Origin: Jeotgalicoccus sp036782755
Lineage (GTDB): Bacteria; Bacillota; Bacilli; Staphylococcales; Salinicoccaceae
Direction of reading: 5' to 3'
DNA length: 64,000 nucleotides
Assembly (NCBI GenBank): GCA_036782755.1
Contig: DAIPYL010000004.1
Coordinates: forward strand, 5,158 to 69,157
In this document: positions 33,492 through 43,052 of the stretch, piece after piece
Layout: each line of letters begins with the position of its first letter
How positions within the stretch are numbered: the first letter of the stretch is position 1
Position numbers and translations under genes: made by a program
The notes under the pieces: model-generated
The model's database searches: none
What the model saw: the letters and a program-made list of their open reading frames with translations, nothing else
Told to the model about the DNA's origin: nothing

Positions 33492-35170
33492 TGACGCTTG
33501 AAACAAATGAAGTAGGTGTATTCGCTCTTGGGGGACTGGGAGAAATCGGGAAAAACACATATTGTGTCGAATACAAAGATGAAATCATCATTATCGATGC
33601 AGGGGTCAAGTTTCCAACAGATGACGAACTTGGTGTCGATTACGTAATACCTGATTACACTTACTTAAAAGAAAACGAAGATAAAATAAGTGCTCTGATT
33701 GTGACACACGGTCACGAAGACCATATCGGCGGTATACCTTTCTTATTGAAACAAATTTCAGTGCCTATCTATTCAGGCCCGCTTGCTTTAGGGTTAATTC
33801 GCAACAAACTTGAAGAACACCATCTTCTGAACCAGACTGAATTAATTCCTATCGATGAAGACACTGTTCTGAAATTTAAACACATGGATATAGAGTTCTA
33901 CTTAACAACTCACTCCATCCCTGAAGCTTACGGCGTTGTTGTCCGTACACCGGAAGGTAATATTGTTCATACAGGGGACTTCAAATTTGACTTCACTCCT
34001 GTCGGTGAACCTGCAAACCTTGCGAAAATGGCTAAACTTGGCGAAGAAGGTGTGCTTGCACTGCTTTCAGATTCAACGAATGCTACTGTTCCAAACTTCA
34101 CCATCAGTGAAAAAGAAGTTGGCCAGAACGTTGAAGATATATTCCGTAAATGTACCGGGCGTATTATCTTTGCGACATTCGCGTCTAACATCTACCGCGT
34201 ACAGCAGGCAATTGAAGCAGCGGTGAAATTCGACCGCAAAATTTGTATTTTCGGCCGCAGCATGGAAAATAATATTAAAATCGGTCAGGAGCTGGGATAT
34301 ATTACTGCTCCGCCGGAGACATTTATCGAACCTAAAATGATTAACAAAATTGAAAAACATAAAGTGATGATTCTTTGTACCGGTTCACAGGGTGAGCCTA
34401 TGGCTGCACTGTCACGTATTGCGAACGGTACTCACAGACAGATCAGCATTATTCCTGATGACACTGTTGTTTTCAGTTCATCACCGATTCCGGGTAACAC
34501 TTTAAGCGTCAACAAAACGATTAATGCTTTATACAAAGCAGGCGCAGATGTTATTCACGGTAAACTGTCGAACATTCACACGTCAGGACACGGTTCCCAG
34601 GAAGAGCAGAAATTAATGCTCCGACTGATCCAGCCTAAATACTTTATGCCGATTCACGGTGAATACCGTATGCTTGATCTGCATAAGAAACTCGCAATCT
34701 CTACCGGTGTCAAAGAAGACAATGTTTTCGTCTTTGAAATTGGTGACGTGCTTGCTCTGACTAAAGACAGCGCAAGATTCTCACACCGCGTTACTGCCGG
34801 TACAGTATTTGTTGACGGAAACGGCATCGGAGATATCGGGAACATCGTACTCCGCGACCGTAAATCATTATCGGAAGAAGGACTTGCTATTGTCGTACTG
34901 ACAATCGACTTCGAAACCGGTGAACTGTTAAGCGGACCGGATATCATCTCCCGCGGCTTTGTTTATATGAGAGAATCATATGGACTAATCCGCAGCGCTG
35001 AAAAGAAAATCCGCGATGAAGTAAGAACACTCCTCGATTCGAAAGAGAATGTTGAGTGGTACAACGTTAAACAGCTTATTATTGAAGAATTAAGCGGCTT
35101 CCTTTATAACAAAACAAAACGCCGTCCAATGATTCTCCCTATTATTATGAGAGTCAATGACGATAAATAA
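33491..35170 (+). CDS. rnjA: Ribonuclease J1
   Basis: RNase J1 is a 5'-3' exonuclease and endonuclease central to mRNA decay and RNA maturation in Firmicutes. The 559-residue protein shows the metallo-beta-lactamase metal motif HGHEDHIGG (about 74-82), THSIPEAYG, HTGDFKFD, the beta-CASP domain and the C-terminal HTSGHGSQEE (about 362-371) and MPIHGEYRML motifs. It is translationally coupled to rpoY and ends at a terminator. Confidence 0.97.
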   Translation: MTLETNEVGVFALGGLGEIGKNTYCVEYKDEIIIIDAGVKFPTDDELGVDYVIPDYTYLKENEDKISALIVTHGHEDHIGGIPFLLKQISVPIYSGPLALGLIRNKLEEHHLLNQTELIPIDEDTVLKFKHMDIEFYLTTHSIPEAYGVVVRTPEGNIVHTGDFKFDFTPVGEPANLAKMAKLGEEGVLALLSDSTNATVPNFTISEKEVGQNVEDIFRKCTGRIIFATFASNIYRVQQAIEAAVKFDRKICIFGRSMENNIKIGQELGYITAPPETFIEPKMINKIEKHKVMILCTGSQGEPMAALSRIANGTHRQISIIPDDTVVFSSSPIPGNTLSVNKTINALYKAGADVIHGKLSNIHTSGHGSQEEQKLMLRLIQPKYFMPIHGEYRMLDLHKKLAISTGVKEDNVFVFEIGDVLALTKDSARFSHRVTAGTVFVDGNGIGDIGNIVLRDRKSLSEEGLAIVVLTIDFETGELLSGPDIISRGFVYMRESYGLIRSAEKKIRDEVRTLLDSKENVEWYNVKQLIIEELSGFLYNKTKRRPMILPIIMRVNDDK

Positions 35171-35177
35171 TAATATT

Positions 35178-35208
35178 AAAGCACCGGGCTCCCGGTGCTT
35201 TTTTTGTC
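35178..35208 (+). terminator. Terminator after rnjA
   Basis: AAAGCACCGGG pairs with CCCGGTGCTTT, followed by a T-run. Confidence 0.9.
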
Positions 35209-35266
35209 TTTAATTTTATTTACTCTATAATTAAAGGTGATTACATAATATTGAGGAGGAACTGCA

Positions 35267-36175
35267 ATGTCACATCACAAACTTTCGAAAGAAAATCTTT
35301 TCTATGCCATGAGTAAAGACAATGAACCCGCATTAATAGTTAATCTCGGAGATACTGTCGATATTGAAACTCACGACTGTTTTACGGGACAGATTACTTC
35401 TGAAGAAGGAGCTTTTGGCGGTCTTGACTGGGAAAGAATTAATCCGGCAGCCGGTCCGGTATATGTAGACGGTATTAAAGCCGGCGATGTTTTAAAAGTG
35501 ACGATTAACAGCATTGATATTTCTGAGACCGGTGTTATGGTAACCGGTCCCGGTATGGGCGTTATGGGAGATATACTGAAAAATACACTCGTTCGTATTT
35601 ACGATGTCGATACCGAAAATAACACCGTCGATTTTAACGGCCTTCAACTTCCTGTAAATAAAATGATTGGAGTAATTGGTGTTGCGCCGCCGGATGAGCC
35701 TGTAAACAACGGTACACCCGATACTCACGGCGGCAATATGGACTCTTTAAAAATGGAAGAAGGTATTACTCTGTACCTGCCTGTCTTTCATGACGGTGCA
35801 TTATTCGGTCTCGGTGATGTCCATGCGGCAATGGCGGACGGCGAAGTCAGTGTTTCCGGTCTTGAAGTCAGTGCGAATGTTAATGTAACATTTGAAAAAG
35901 CAGAGAATTTATCGACTGAGCATCCGGTAATTATAAATAATGAAGGCATATACTTAAACGTTTCAGATGAAAGTCTCGATACAGCTGTTGATACTTCTGT
36001 ACATAAAATGGCAGAACTTCTGCAGCCGAAAACTGATTTGAGTATGGAAGAATTTACGATGCTGTTGAGTCTCGCGGGACAGACGCAGATCAATCAGGTC
36101 GTCGATCCGAAAAAGACGGCACGCTACTTTGTCCCTCAATACATTCTCGACCATTACGGTATCGATTTTAAATAA
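35267..36175 (+). CDS. Acetamidase/formamidase family protein
   Basis: Members hydrolyse small amides such as formamide or acetamide to ammonia and the acid. The 302 residues contain TVDIETHDCFTGQI (about 30-43), NPAAGPVYVDGIKAGDVLKV (about 59-78, the most conserved part), and the PDTHGGNMDS (about 149-158) and GLGDVHAAMADGEV (about 182-195) signatures of the FmdA/AmdA family. GAGGAGG lies eight bases upstream. The real substrate is unknown. The last seven codons are duplicated after the following gap, which is an assembly artefact. Confidence 0.9.
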   Translation: MSHHKLSKENLFYAMSKDNEPALIVNLGDTVDIETHDCFTGQITSEEGAFGGLDWERINPAAGPVYVDGIKAGDVLKVTINSIDISETGVMVTGPGMGVMGDILKNTLVRIYDVDTENNTVDFNGLQLPVNKMIGVIGVAPPDEPVNNGTPDTHGGNMDSLKMEEGITLYLPVFHDGALFGLGDVHAAMADGEVSVSGLEVSANVNVTFEKAENLSTEHPVIINNEGIYLNVSDESLDTAVDTSVHKMAELLQPKTDLSMEEFTMLLSLAGQTQINQVVDPKKTARYFVPQYILDHYGIDFK

Positions 36176-36362
36176 CAGCTTAACAAAAAACAGCGTCTCC
36201 TCTGTCGNNNNNNNNNNNNNNNNNNNNNNNNNNNNNNNNNNNNNNNNNNNNNNNNNNNNNNNNNNNNNNNNNNNNNNNNNNNNNNNNNNNNNNNNNNNNN
36301 NNNNNNNATTACGGTATCGATTTTAAATAACAGCTTAACAAAAAACAGCGTCTCCTCTGTCG
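36153..36362. repeat. 55-base direct repeat flanking a 100-N gap (artefact)
   Basis: The 55 bases at 36153-36207 are identical to 36308-36362, with 100 N between (36208-36307). A scaffold joint between two contigs that actually overlap by one assembly k-mer produces exactly this pattern. The true sequence is almost certainly continuous, without the N-run or second copy. Confidence 0.9.
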
Positions 36363-36378
36363 GGGAGACGCTGTTTTA
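36341..36378. terminator. Terminator between formamidase gene and ktrA
   Basis: AAAACAGCGTCTCC pairs with GGAGACGCTGTTTT. It serves the rightward formamidase gene (once the false gap is collapsed) and probably the leftward ktrA. Confidence 0.85.
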
Positions 36379-36391
36379 CATTCATATTAAC

Positions 36392-37057
36392 TTATTTTAA
36401 ACGTTCCATAGAATTCTCAAAATTATTAAGCTGCTCATCGCTTCCTATAAGAATCAGTATGTCGCCTGCCAGTATACTAATCTGCTGATCGGGACTGACC
36501 ATAATATCATTGTCTCTCTTAATCGCGATAATACTGATACCGAATTTATCGTGTAAATTTAAATCTTTAATACGCTTATTTTCCAATCTTGCCGGTGCGC
36601 TGTATTCAATAATGGAATGACTGCTTGATACTTCCAAATATTCAACAACTGATGACGAAACCAGTCTGTGTGCAATTCTGCGTCCCATATCTCTTTCAGG
36701 ATGCACGACGATATCTGCTCCGATTTTCTCAAGCACTTTACCGTGATAACTGTTCTGGGCTTTCGCTGTTACTTTTTTTACACCCAGGTCTTTCAGTATA
36801 AGGGTTGTCAGTATGCTCGCCTGGATATTATCACCAATCGCAACGATAACATTATCGTAGTTATTTATACCGATGCTTTTCAGCATCACTTCATCGGTTG
36901 AATCTCCGATAATACCTTCGGAATAATAGTCCTGATATTCATTAACTCGTGATTCATCTGTATCAATGACGAGAACATCGGCATTCATTTCGCTTAATTC
37001 CATAACGATGCTTCCGCCAAATCTTCCGAGTCCGATGACTGCTACTTCTTTTTTCAT
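36392..37057 (-). CDS. ktrA: Potassium uptake regulatory subunit (KtrA/KtrC, RCK protein)
   Basis: This cytoplasmic ring-forming subunit gates a Ktr membrane K+ channel. Of 221 residues, 1-130 form the RCK_N Rossmann domain with GLGRFGGS (about 9-16) and D32 at the end of strand 2 for adenine nucleotide binding, and about 138-218 form the RCK_C domain, which binds c-di-AMP in S. aureus KtrA. No membrane partner (ktrB) is nearby, as in S. aureus, where ktrA also stands near cydAB and rnjA. Confidence 0.92.
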   Translation of the reverse strand: MKKEVAVIGLGRFGGSIVMELSEMNADVLVIDTDESRVNEYQDYYSEGIIGDSTDEVMLKSIGINNYDNVIVAIGDNIQASILTTLILKDLGVKKVTAKAQNSYHGKVLEKIGADIVVHPERDMGRRIAHRLVSSSVVEYLEVSSSHSIIEYSAPARLENKRIKDLNLHDKFGISIIAIKRDNDIMVSPDQQISILAGDILILIGSDEQLNNFENSMERLK

Positions 37058-37081
37058 AGTATCAACCTGTTCCTTAAGTGA

Positions 37082-38107
37082 CTAGTATTTTTTATTCCCT
37101 TTAACATAATCCTTATCGAACAAGAATAATCTTGCAAGCAGGAATAATGATGGAATTAATAATAGTAAACCTAATACGAAGACTACTGTCAATGCAAAGG
37201 CCATATTTTCATTAACTACAGCATCATTAATATTTACATACGGATAAAGAATGTACGGCAGTTTACTGATGCCGTAGCCGTAAAATGCAAATCCGTACTG
37301 AAGCATAATCATAATAAATGCTGTACCGTAGTTGCGGCGTTTCCATATAAGGAATACTGCAACCATCATTGCAAGTAAACTCAGACCAAATAGATACCAG
37401 TAATCCTGAGCACGCATGAAGTGTTCGTAGTTATGCTGTCTGAGACCAAGGAATGTAAACTGTGTAATGACCAGTGTCGGCAGTGTCCAGATTAAGAACC
37501 ACGTTCTCGTTAAATCACTTGCCTTTTTATCTTCTGCTTTTGCTGCGTAGAACGTCAGGAATCCGCTCGAAATATAAAGTACTGAGATAATTGCAAGGAA
37601 TACTACGGACCAGCCGTACGGACTGAATATGAGTTCTTCAACATTCAGATTAATACCTGTTGCTGTCTCATCTATATAACCGCCCTCCGAAATTACGAGA
37701 GCAACCGACAGCGCTGCCGGAATCAGCAGTCCTGTTATTCCGTACAATGCCGACCATGAAAGCTTACTCTCAAGATTATATGAGTTAAACGCGTAATACG
37801 AGCCGCGAATCGATAACAGTATTAAAGCAACCGAGCCCGGAATTAACAGCGTTGTTCCTAAATAATATGCTGTGTCCGGATAAAATCCTACAATTCCGAC
37901 GAAGAAGAAAACGAAGAATACGTTTGTCGTCTCCCACACGGGGTTTAAATAACGTGTGATAATCGGATTGATGATGTTATCATCACCGGTTAATTTCGAA
38001 TAGAAGTTAAAGAACCCTGCACCAAAATCAATCGAGGCGATGATTACATACAGATATAAGAACGTCCATAATACCGTGACGCCGATAATCTCATAATCCA
38101 GGCTCAT
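37082..38107 (-). CDS. cydB: Cytochrome bd oxidase subunit II
   Basis: CydB is the second membrane subunit of the bd-type quinol oxidase, a high-affinity, cyanide-tolerant terminal oxidase. The 341 residues show about eight to nine helices and the usual opening, LWTFLYLYVIIASIDFGAGFF, with LNPVWETTNVF. The ATG overlaps the end of cydA by four bases. The C-terminal tail is basic. Confidence 0.94.
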   Translation of the reverse strand: MSLDYEIIGVTVLWTFLYLYVIIASIDFGAGFFNFYSKLTGDDNIINPIITRYLNPVWETTNVFFVFFFVGIVGFYPDTAYYLGTTLLIPGSVALILLSIRGSYYAFNSYNLESKLSWSALYGITGLLIPAALSVALVISEGGYIDETATGINLNVEELIFSPYGWSVVFLAIISVLYISSGFLTFYAAKAEDKKASDLTRTWFLIWTLPTLVITQFTFLGLRQHNYEHFMRAQDYWYLFGLSLLAMMVAVFLIWKRRNYGTAFIMIMLQYGFAFYGYGISKLPYILYPYVNINDAVVNENMAFALTVVFVLGLLLLIPSLFLLARLFLFDKDYVKGNKKY

Positions 38108-39486
38108 GGCAATCGACCTCCTTCACCTTTAGATACGATACCGGATTCTCCGTACCATTTCAGTTTATCTTCTTCAGCCGACTGGCCTTTAAACATTCTG
38201 AGCAGTACGTATATGCTTGTAAAACCAAGAACGACGTATAACAGAGCAAATGCAATCAGCGTAATACCGAGACCGTCTGCCTGCGTAACTGCTTCCGACA
38301 CTCTCATATAACCGCGGACAATCCACGGCTGACGCCCCATTTCTGCTAAGAACCAGCCTGCTTCAATAGCGAGAAAAGAAAGCGGTCCTGCCAGAGCATA
38401 CATATATAAGAGTCCCGGATGATGCTCGTGAATTTTCGTCCACCGTTTTGTAAACTTAACGATAAAGTACACAGCAGCAACACTAAGTCCGTACATTCCG
38501 AAAAATACCATCAAATCAAAGAAGTAATGGATAATCAGCGGCGGGTGTTCATCTTCCGGAATATCATTCAATCCTGTAACTTCCGTATCAAATGAATTCC
38601 CTGCGAGGAAGCTGAGAGCCCACGGGATGCGCAGCTCATATTTAATTTCCTGAGTTTCTTCATCTAAAATACCGAAAAGTACCAGGTCTGCATTTTCTTC
38701 TGTTTCAAAATGCCATTCAAAAGCTGCCAGTTTTTCAGGCTGGTGTTCGTGCAGGAATTTAGCTGTTAAGTCCCCCGCAAGCAATGTCAGTCCGGCCATA
38801 ATAATACCGATTGACATCATCACTTTTAAACCTTTTTTATGATATGTTTTATCTTCCTGATGTGACGCACGAAGCAGTTTTACAGCACTGATTGTCGCCA
38901 TCAGGAAAGCAACTGTCATATAAGCTGTAACTACAACGTGAAATATCCTCACCCATGCGGACGGGTTAAACATCGCGGCAATCGGATCGATATTTAAAAA
39001 CTCTCCGCCTTCGAAATCAAATCCTGCCGGTGTATTCATAAATGAGTTCACCGTCGTAATGAAAACTGCTGATAATGTAGAACCGATAACAATTGGTATA
39101 TTTAACAGCCAGTGATACCAGGGGTTTTTAAAACGATTCCACGTATATAAAAATATTCCAAGGAAAATAGCCTCAAAGAAAAACGCAAACGTCTCCATAA
39201 ACAGCGGCAATGCTATAATCTGTCCGCCGAGCCTCATAAAGTCCGGCCAAATTAAGGACAGCTGCAGACCGATTATCGTTCCGGTCACAACACCGACTGC
39301 TACGGTAACCGTATAACCTTTGGCGATACGGCGCGCCATCGTTAAGTACTGCGCATCTTTGTTTCGTATTCCCAGAAATTCAAGAACCATAAAAACGATA
39401 GGAACGCCGACTCCGATAGTGGCAAAAATTATATGAAAGCCTAATGTCATACCGGTCAAGACGCGTCCAATTAATACCTCATCCAT
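38104..39486 (-). CDS. cydA: Cytochrome bd oxidase subunit I
   Basis: CydA binds hemes b558, b595 and d and oxidises quinol. The 460-residue protein has about nine helices, His at about 18 in LGFHIIFATIG (heme ligand), the conserved ETFAFFFEAIFLGIFLYTW block with Glu residues, a quinol-binding Q-loop around 240-300, and GRQPWIVRGYMR (about 388-399), a CydA signature. It is the first gene of cydAB, behind a Rex-like operator. Confidence 0.95.
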   Translation of the reverse strand: MDEVLIGRVLTGMTLGFHIIFATIGVGVPIVFMVLEFLGIRNKDAQYLTMARRIAKGYTVTVAVGVVTGTIIGLQLSLIWPDFMRLGGQIIALPLFMETFAFFFEAIFLGIFLYTWNRFKNPWYHWLLNIPIVIGSTLSAVFITTVNSFMNTPAGFDFEGGEFLNIDPIAAMFNPSAWVRIFHVVVTAYMTVAFLMATISAVKLLRASHQEDKTYHKKGLKVMMSIGIIMAGLTLLAGDLTAKFLHEHQPEKLAAFEWHFETEENADLVLFGILDEETQEIKYELRIPWALSFLAGNSFDTEVTGLNDIPEDEHPPLIIHYFFDLMVFFGMYGLSVAAVYFIVKFTKRWTKIHEHHPGLLYMYALAGPLSFLAIEAGWFLAEMGRQPWIVRGYMRVSEAVTQADGLGITLIAFALLYVVLGFTSIYVLLRMFKGQSAEEDKLKWYGESGIVSKGEGGRLP

Positions 39487-39514
39487 TTATACTCACCTCA
39501 TATTCATACCTATT

Positions 39515-39543
39515 ATTATAACTGTTTTACTGTCTTCTATTAA
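39515..39543 (-). promoter_or_regulatory. Candidate promoter for cydAB
   Basis: On the minus strand TTAATA and TATAAT are 17 bases apart, about 30 bases before the cydA start. The -10 box is perfect; the -35 box is weak. Confidence 0.5.
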
Positions 39544-39572
39544 ATGGTAAGGTCTAAAATTTAGTGACATAT

Positions 39573-39590
39573 TTGTGAATAAATTAACAT
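39573..39590. promoter_or_regulatory. Rex-like operator upstream of cydAB
   Basis: TTGTGAATAAATTAACAT matches 16 of 18 positions of the Rex operator TTGTGAAWWWWTTCACAA. It lies about 30 bases upstream of the candidate -35 box. Rex is the NAD+/NADH-sensing repressor known to control cydAB in staphylococci, so the placement is apt. A partial extra half-site (GTGACA) sits just beside it. Confidence 0.6.
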
Positions 39591-39607
39591 ACTTTGTATT
39601 TCAATTT

Positions 39608-40906
39608 TTAAACTGTCTGGTTATTAGGTATTTTTACCCTGCTGTGGAAGTACAATCCAATTATAACCATGATGAGCAGACTCGTTATCGCAATACGGGA
39701 CGCAATTGTTCCAAAATCGCTCAGCACTAATGTAATAGTGCCGTAAATAAATGGCCCCGCGATTGCACTCATCTTCGCACTGAATGCAAACAGTCCAAAG
39801 AACTGCCCTTCTTTTCCTTCAGGGGACAGTTCGATAATAATTGTTCTTGAGACAACCCATACTGAGCCCATCGCTACACCAAACAGGCTCGCTGCAATCC
39901 AGAATGTCCACATCGGCAATGGCAGTGCCGCTATTGTAATCGCTGTTGCGAGCAGCAGCCCAATCACACTGAAAGTCGGTTTAGAACCGTACTTCTGATT
40001 CACAAAACCAAAGACAAGTGCGCCGGCAATACTGAACAGTGTCGCTATCATAAAGACGACCAGGAACGCACTTGCTTCAAAACCGACAACCGTCGTTGCA
40101 TACGGCTGCATCATGGCAATCGCTGTTGCCAGCGCATCGTTAATAAAGAAATAAGCAATCATAAAGAAGAAAATTGACGGATGTTTTTTAGCTTCTTTAA
40201 AAGTCCTGTAAATATCTTTATATCCTTTCAAAAATGTTTGTCTGGGTTTCTGCTTTTGTACAGGATCTTTGTTAATGAAAAATAAAGGCAGGGCAAAGAT
40301 GAGGAATAAAATACCGCTCAGCCAGAATGCGTTATGAATGCTGCTGTCACCTATAATAATTAAAACAGAAAATATACCGAATAAAGTACCTAAATAACCA
40401 AGTGCAACACCAAATCCGGATATAAGCGGCACTTCTTTTTTACTGCCCAGTGATGACAGCATGCCGTCGTAAAAAACGTTGCCGGAACTGTATGTAAATT
40501 TAGCAAATACAAACAGCAGTATCGTTAGAAACAGTCCATTTGGTATACCGAATATTGTACCTGTATTCATTCCGCCGAACAGTCCCATCAGTATCGATGC
40601 ACCTACGGTTAACAGTGTAAATATAATAATATATTTTTTACGTTTCCCTGTTCTGTCCATAAGTACTCCGAATAACGGTGAAAATAAAATAAGTAATAAC
40701 GCACTTGCTGCGTTGGCATACGCTATGACAGTGGACGATATTTGTTCCAGACGGGTATTTGTACCAATTATTTCAGTTATGTATTGCGGGAAAAATAATG
40801 TCACTATATTCGCTGAAAATATCGTATTGGCAAAATCGAACAATGCCCATGCGAGGATAGGCAGTGATAAAAATAAGACGGCCGGCTTACGGCTTTGTCG
40901 CTGCAT
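39608..40906 (-). CDS. MFS permease of the UMF1/Atg22-like type
   Basis: The 432-residue protein has about twelve membrane helices and a central basic loop (about 205-235), the standard MFS layout. The N-terminal LAWALFDFANTIFSANIVTLFFP and LMDRTGKRKKYII (motif A, after helix 2) match the UMF1 group, which is related to yeast Atg22, a vacuolar amino acid exporter. The bacterial substrate is unknown. It lies between ptsI and cydA on the same strand, with a terminator before and regulatory sites after it. Confidence 0.85.
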   Translation of the reverse strand: MQRQSRKPAVLFLSLPILAWALFDFANTIFSANIVTLFFPQYITEIIGTNTRLEQISSTVIAYANAASALLLILFSPLFGVLMDRTGKRKKYIIIFTLLTVGASILMGLFGGMNTGTIFGIPNGLFLTILLFVFAKFTYSSGNVFYDGMLSSLGSKKEVPLISGFGVALGYLGTLFGIFSVLIIIGDSSIHNAFWLSGILFLIFALPLFFINKDPVQKQKPRQTFLKGYKDIYRTFKEAKKHPSIFFFMIAYFFINDALATAIAMMQPYATTVVGFEASAFLVVFMIATLFSIAGALVFGFVNQKYGSKPTFSVIGLLLATAITIAALPLPMWTFWIAASLFGVAMGSVWVVSRTIIIELSPEGKEGQFFGLFAFSAKMSAIAGPFIYGTITLVLSDFGTIASRIAITSLLIMVIIGLYFHSRVKIPNNQTV

Positions 40907-40932
40907 ATATTAAACTTCCCTTCATTTTTTGT

Positions 40933-40967
40933 AAAAAAAGACATGCAGAAATACTTCTACATGCCCA
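40933..40967 (-). terminator. Terminator after ptsI
   Basis: On the minus strand GGCATGTAGAA pairs with TTCTGCATGTC (one mismatch), followed by seven T. Confidence 0.8.
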
Positions 40968-40989
40968 GTGTACTATACAATATTTAAGA

Positions 40990-42714
40990 TTAAGTTAAGT
41001 TTAAGTGTTCCTCAATTAAATAAAGAACATCTTCCGCACTGTCGCAGGACAACACCTGTTCGCTAAGCTGTTCCATATCGGTCTTTTTAATTTTCGAAAT
41101 ATATTCGCGTATAGCCAGTATATTTTTAGGAGTTACCGACAATTCATCAATACCGAATCCTGTAAGAAGAGCGATGGATTTATAATCGCATGCCATTTCT
41201 CCGCATATTCCAACCCATTTATTATGGTTACGGCCGCTGTCAATGACTTTCTTAATCAAACCGAGAACGCTTGGATGGTAAGGCTGGTATAAATCGCTTA
41301 CCTGATCGTTCAGACGGTCTGCTGCCATCGTATACTGAATTAAATCGTTAGAACCGATACTAAAGAAATCCACGTGTTTTGCAAGCTGGTCGCTGATCAT
41401 TGCTGCAGATGGTGTTTCAACCATTACCCCTGCTGCGATATCATTTAATGTTTCGCCGCTTTCAGCTTCGTATTTTTCTTTTTCTTCGACAAGCAGAGCT
41501 TTCGCTCTGTTAAATTCATCGATTGTAGTCACCATCGGGAACATTACTTTTAAGTTCCCGTGCTCGCTTGCTCTGACGAGCGCACGCAGCTGTGTTTTAA
41601 ATATTTCTTCATTTTTTAACAGAAAACGGATGGAACGTTCTCCGAGGAAAGGATTGCTTTCCTTCGGCAAATCTAAATAGGATAATTCCTTATCCCCGCC
41701 GATATCGAGCGTGCGGATAATGACCGGTTTGTCATCCTGAGAAGAAAGTACAGCTTTATAAGCTTTAAACTGTTCCTCTTCAGACGGCAGATTCATTCTG
41801 TTCATATACAGAAATTCCGTACGATACAGCCCGATACCCTCGGCATCGTTGCTGTTTACATCGTTCACATCTTCCGGTCCTTTAATATTCGCATACAGGC
41901 TGATATTAATACCGTCGAGAGTTTTTGTCTCTTTGCCTATATACTCTTTTAATTTTTCTTCACGTTCTTCCTGAGCTTTTTTCTTTTCGCTGTAAGCCGC
42001 CATTTCGATTTCAGTCGGCCCGAGTACAATATCTCCGGTAAAGCCGTCGATAATAATATTATCTCCGTGGTTTACTTTTGATAAAATATCGTCCAAACCT
42101 GAAACAGCAGGTATATTCAAGCTCCGTGCAATAATAGCCGAATGGCTTGTTATGCCGCCTTTTGCCGTAATAATACCTTTTACATATTTACTGTCTAATT
42201 GTGCTGAGGCAGATGGAGTCAGCTCCTCTGCCACGACTACTACAGGTTCGTCCACCCGCGTTAAATCTGTCAGCTGCACACCTTGTACATTTGCTATTAA
42301 ACGCATACAAATATCTTTAACATCCAGAGCCCGCGCTTTCATATATTCCGAATCAAGAGATTCGAATTTAGTGATATACACTTCTCCGGCAAGCTGAATT
42401 GCTTTTTCAGCGTTGTTAAGATTGCTGATATGATTAATAATCTGCTCATTAAAGCCTGGATCGTCCAGCATCATAATATGCGCATCGAAAATTGCGGCAC
42501 TGTCCTCATCGAGGTGTTCGCCGACATTTTCTCTCAGCTTGCGCAGCTGGATATGAGCTTCCTGAATACTCTCTTTGTATGCTGATATTTCATCGTCAAT
42601 CTGAGCAGTATCGATTTCCCTCTCCGAGATTTCGATATCCGCTTCACGGGATACAAATATGCTTCCAAAGCCGATTCCTTCACTCAATTTTAAACCTGTA
42701 ATAATTTCCGGCAT
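40990..42714 (-). CDS. ptsI: PTS enzyme I (phosphoenolpyruvate-protein phosphotransferase)
   Basis: Enzyme I takes phosphate from PEP and passes it to HPr for sugar uptake and catabolite signalling. Of 574 residues, GGITSHSAIIARS (about 184-196) contains the phosphorylated His, and the C-terminal PEP-binding barrel carries GIGLYRTEFLYM and FSIGSNDLIQYTMAADR (about 450-466) with the catalytic Cys in GICGEMA (about 499-505). Its start overlaps the ptsH stop by one base. Confidence 0.97.
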   Translation of the reverse strand: MPEIITGLKLSEGIGFGSIFVSREADIEISEREIDTAQIDDEISAYKESIQEAHIQLRKLRENVGEHLDEDSAAIFDAHIMMLDDPGFNEQIINHISNLNNAEKAIQLAGEVYITKFESLDSEYMKARALDVKDICMRLIANVQGVQLTDLTRVDEPVVVVAEELTPSASAQLDSKYVKGIITAKGGITSHSAIIARSLNIPAVSGLDDILSKVNHGDNIIIDGFTGDIVLGPTEIEMAAYSEKKKAQEEREEKLKEYIGKETKTLDGINISLYANIKGPEDVNDVNSNDAEGIGLYRTEFLYMNRMNLPSEEEQFKAYKAVLSSQDDKPVIIRTLDIGGDKELSYLDLPKESNPFLGERSIRFLLKNEEIFKTQLRALVRASEHGNLKVMFPMVTTIDEFNRAKALLVEEKEKYEAESGETLNDIAAGVMVETPSAAMISDQLAKHVDFFSIGSNDLIQYTMAADRLNDQVSDLYQPYHPSVLGLIKKVIDSGRNHNKWVGICGEMACDYKSIALLTGFGIDELSVTPKNILAIREYISKIKKTDMEQLSEQVLSCDSAEDVLYLIEEHLNLT

Positions 42715-42980
42715 TATTCAGTCAGTCCTTCGCTAGATAAAGTTTCAGAAATTGATTCAATCGCTTCTGCTTCGTCTTTGCCGTCTGCATAAATTGTAAC
42801 TTCTGCGCCTTTGCCTACTCCAAGTGACATTACACCCATTATTGATTTAAGATTTACTTTCTTGCTGTTATATTCAAGTTCGATATCCGAATCGAATTTA
42901 GTTGCTGTCTGCACTAATATTGTCGCCGGGCGTGCATGAATTCCCGTTTCATCTATAATAAGAAATGACTTTGTTTCCAT
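42714..42980 (-). CDS. ptsH: PTS phosphocarrier protein HPr
   Basis: HPr carries phosphate from enzyme I to sugar permeases and, when phosphorylated on serine, works with CcpA. The 88 residues have His15 in GIHARPAT and the regulatory Ser46 in KSIMGVMSLGV. A strong ribosome-binding site (AAAGGAG) precedes the ATG. It is the first gene of ptsHI. Confidence 0.98.
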   Translation of the reverse strand: METKSFLIIDETGIHARPATILVQTATKFDSDIELEYNSKKVNLKSIMGVMSLGVGKGAEVTIYADGKDEAEAIESISETLSSEGLTE

Positions 42981-43023
42981 TATGTTTTCTCCTTTAAGTG
43001 TGATTTTCTCAATGATTACACTT

Positions 43024-43052
43024 ATTTTACACCACTTTTAAGATTATTGCAC
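43024..43052 (-). promoter_or_regulatory. Candidate promoter for ptsHI
   Basis: GTGCAA and TAAAAT lie 17 bases apart on the minus strand, about 45 bases before ptsH; the -35 box overlaps the end of the preceding gene. Confidence 0.45.

Noticed and set aside
36153..36362. A biological direct repeat or insertion site after the formamidase gene
   Set aside because: The same 55-base length recurs at the other gap, and both flank exactly 100 N, so an assembly origin explains it better.
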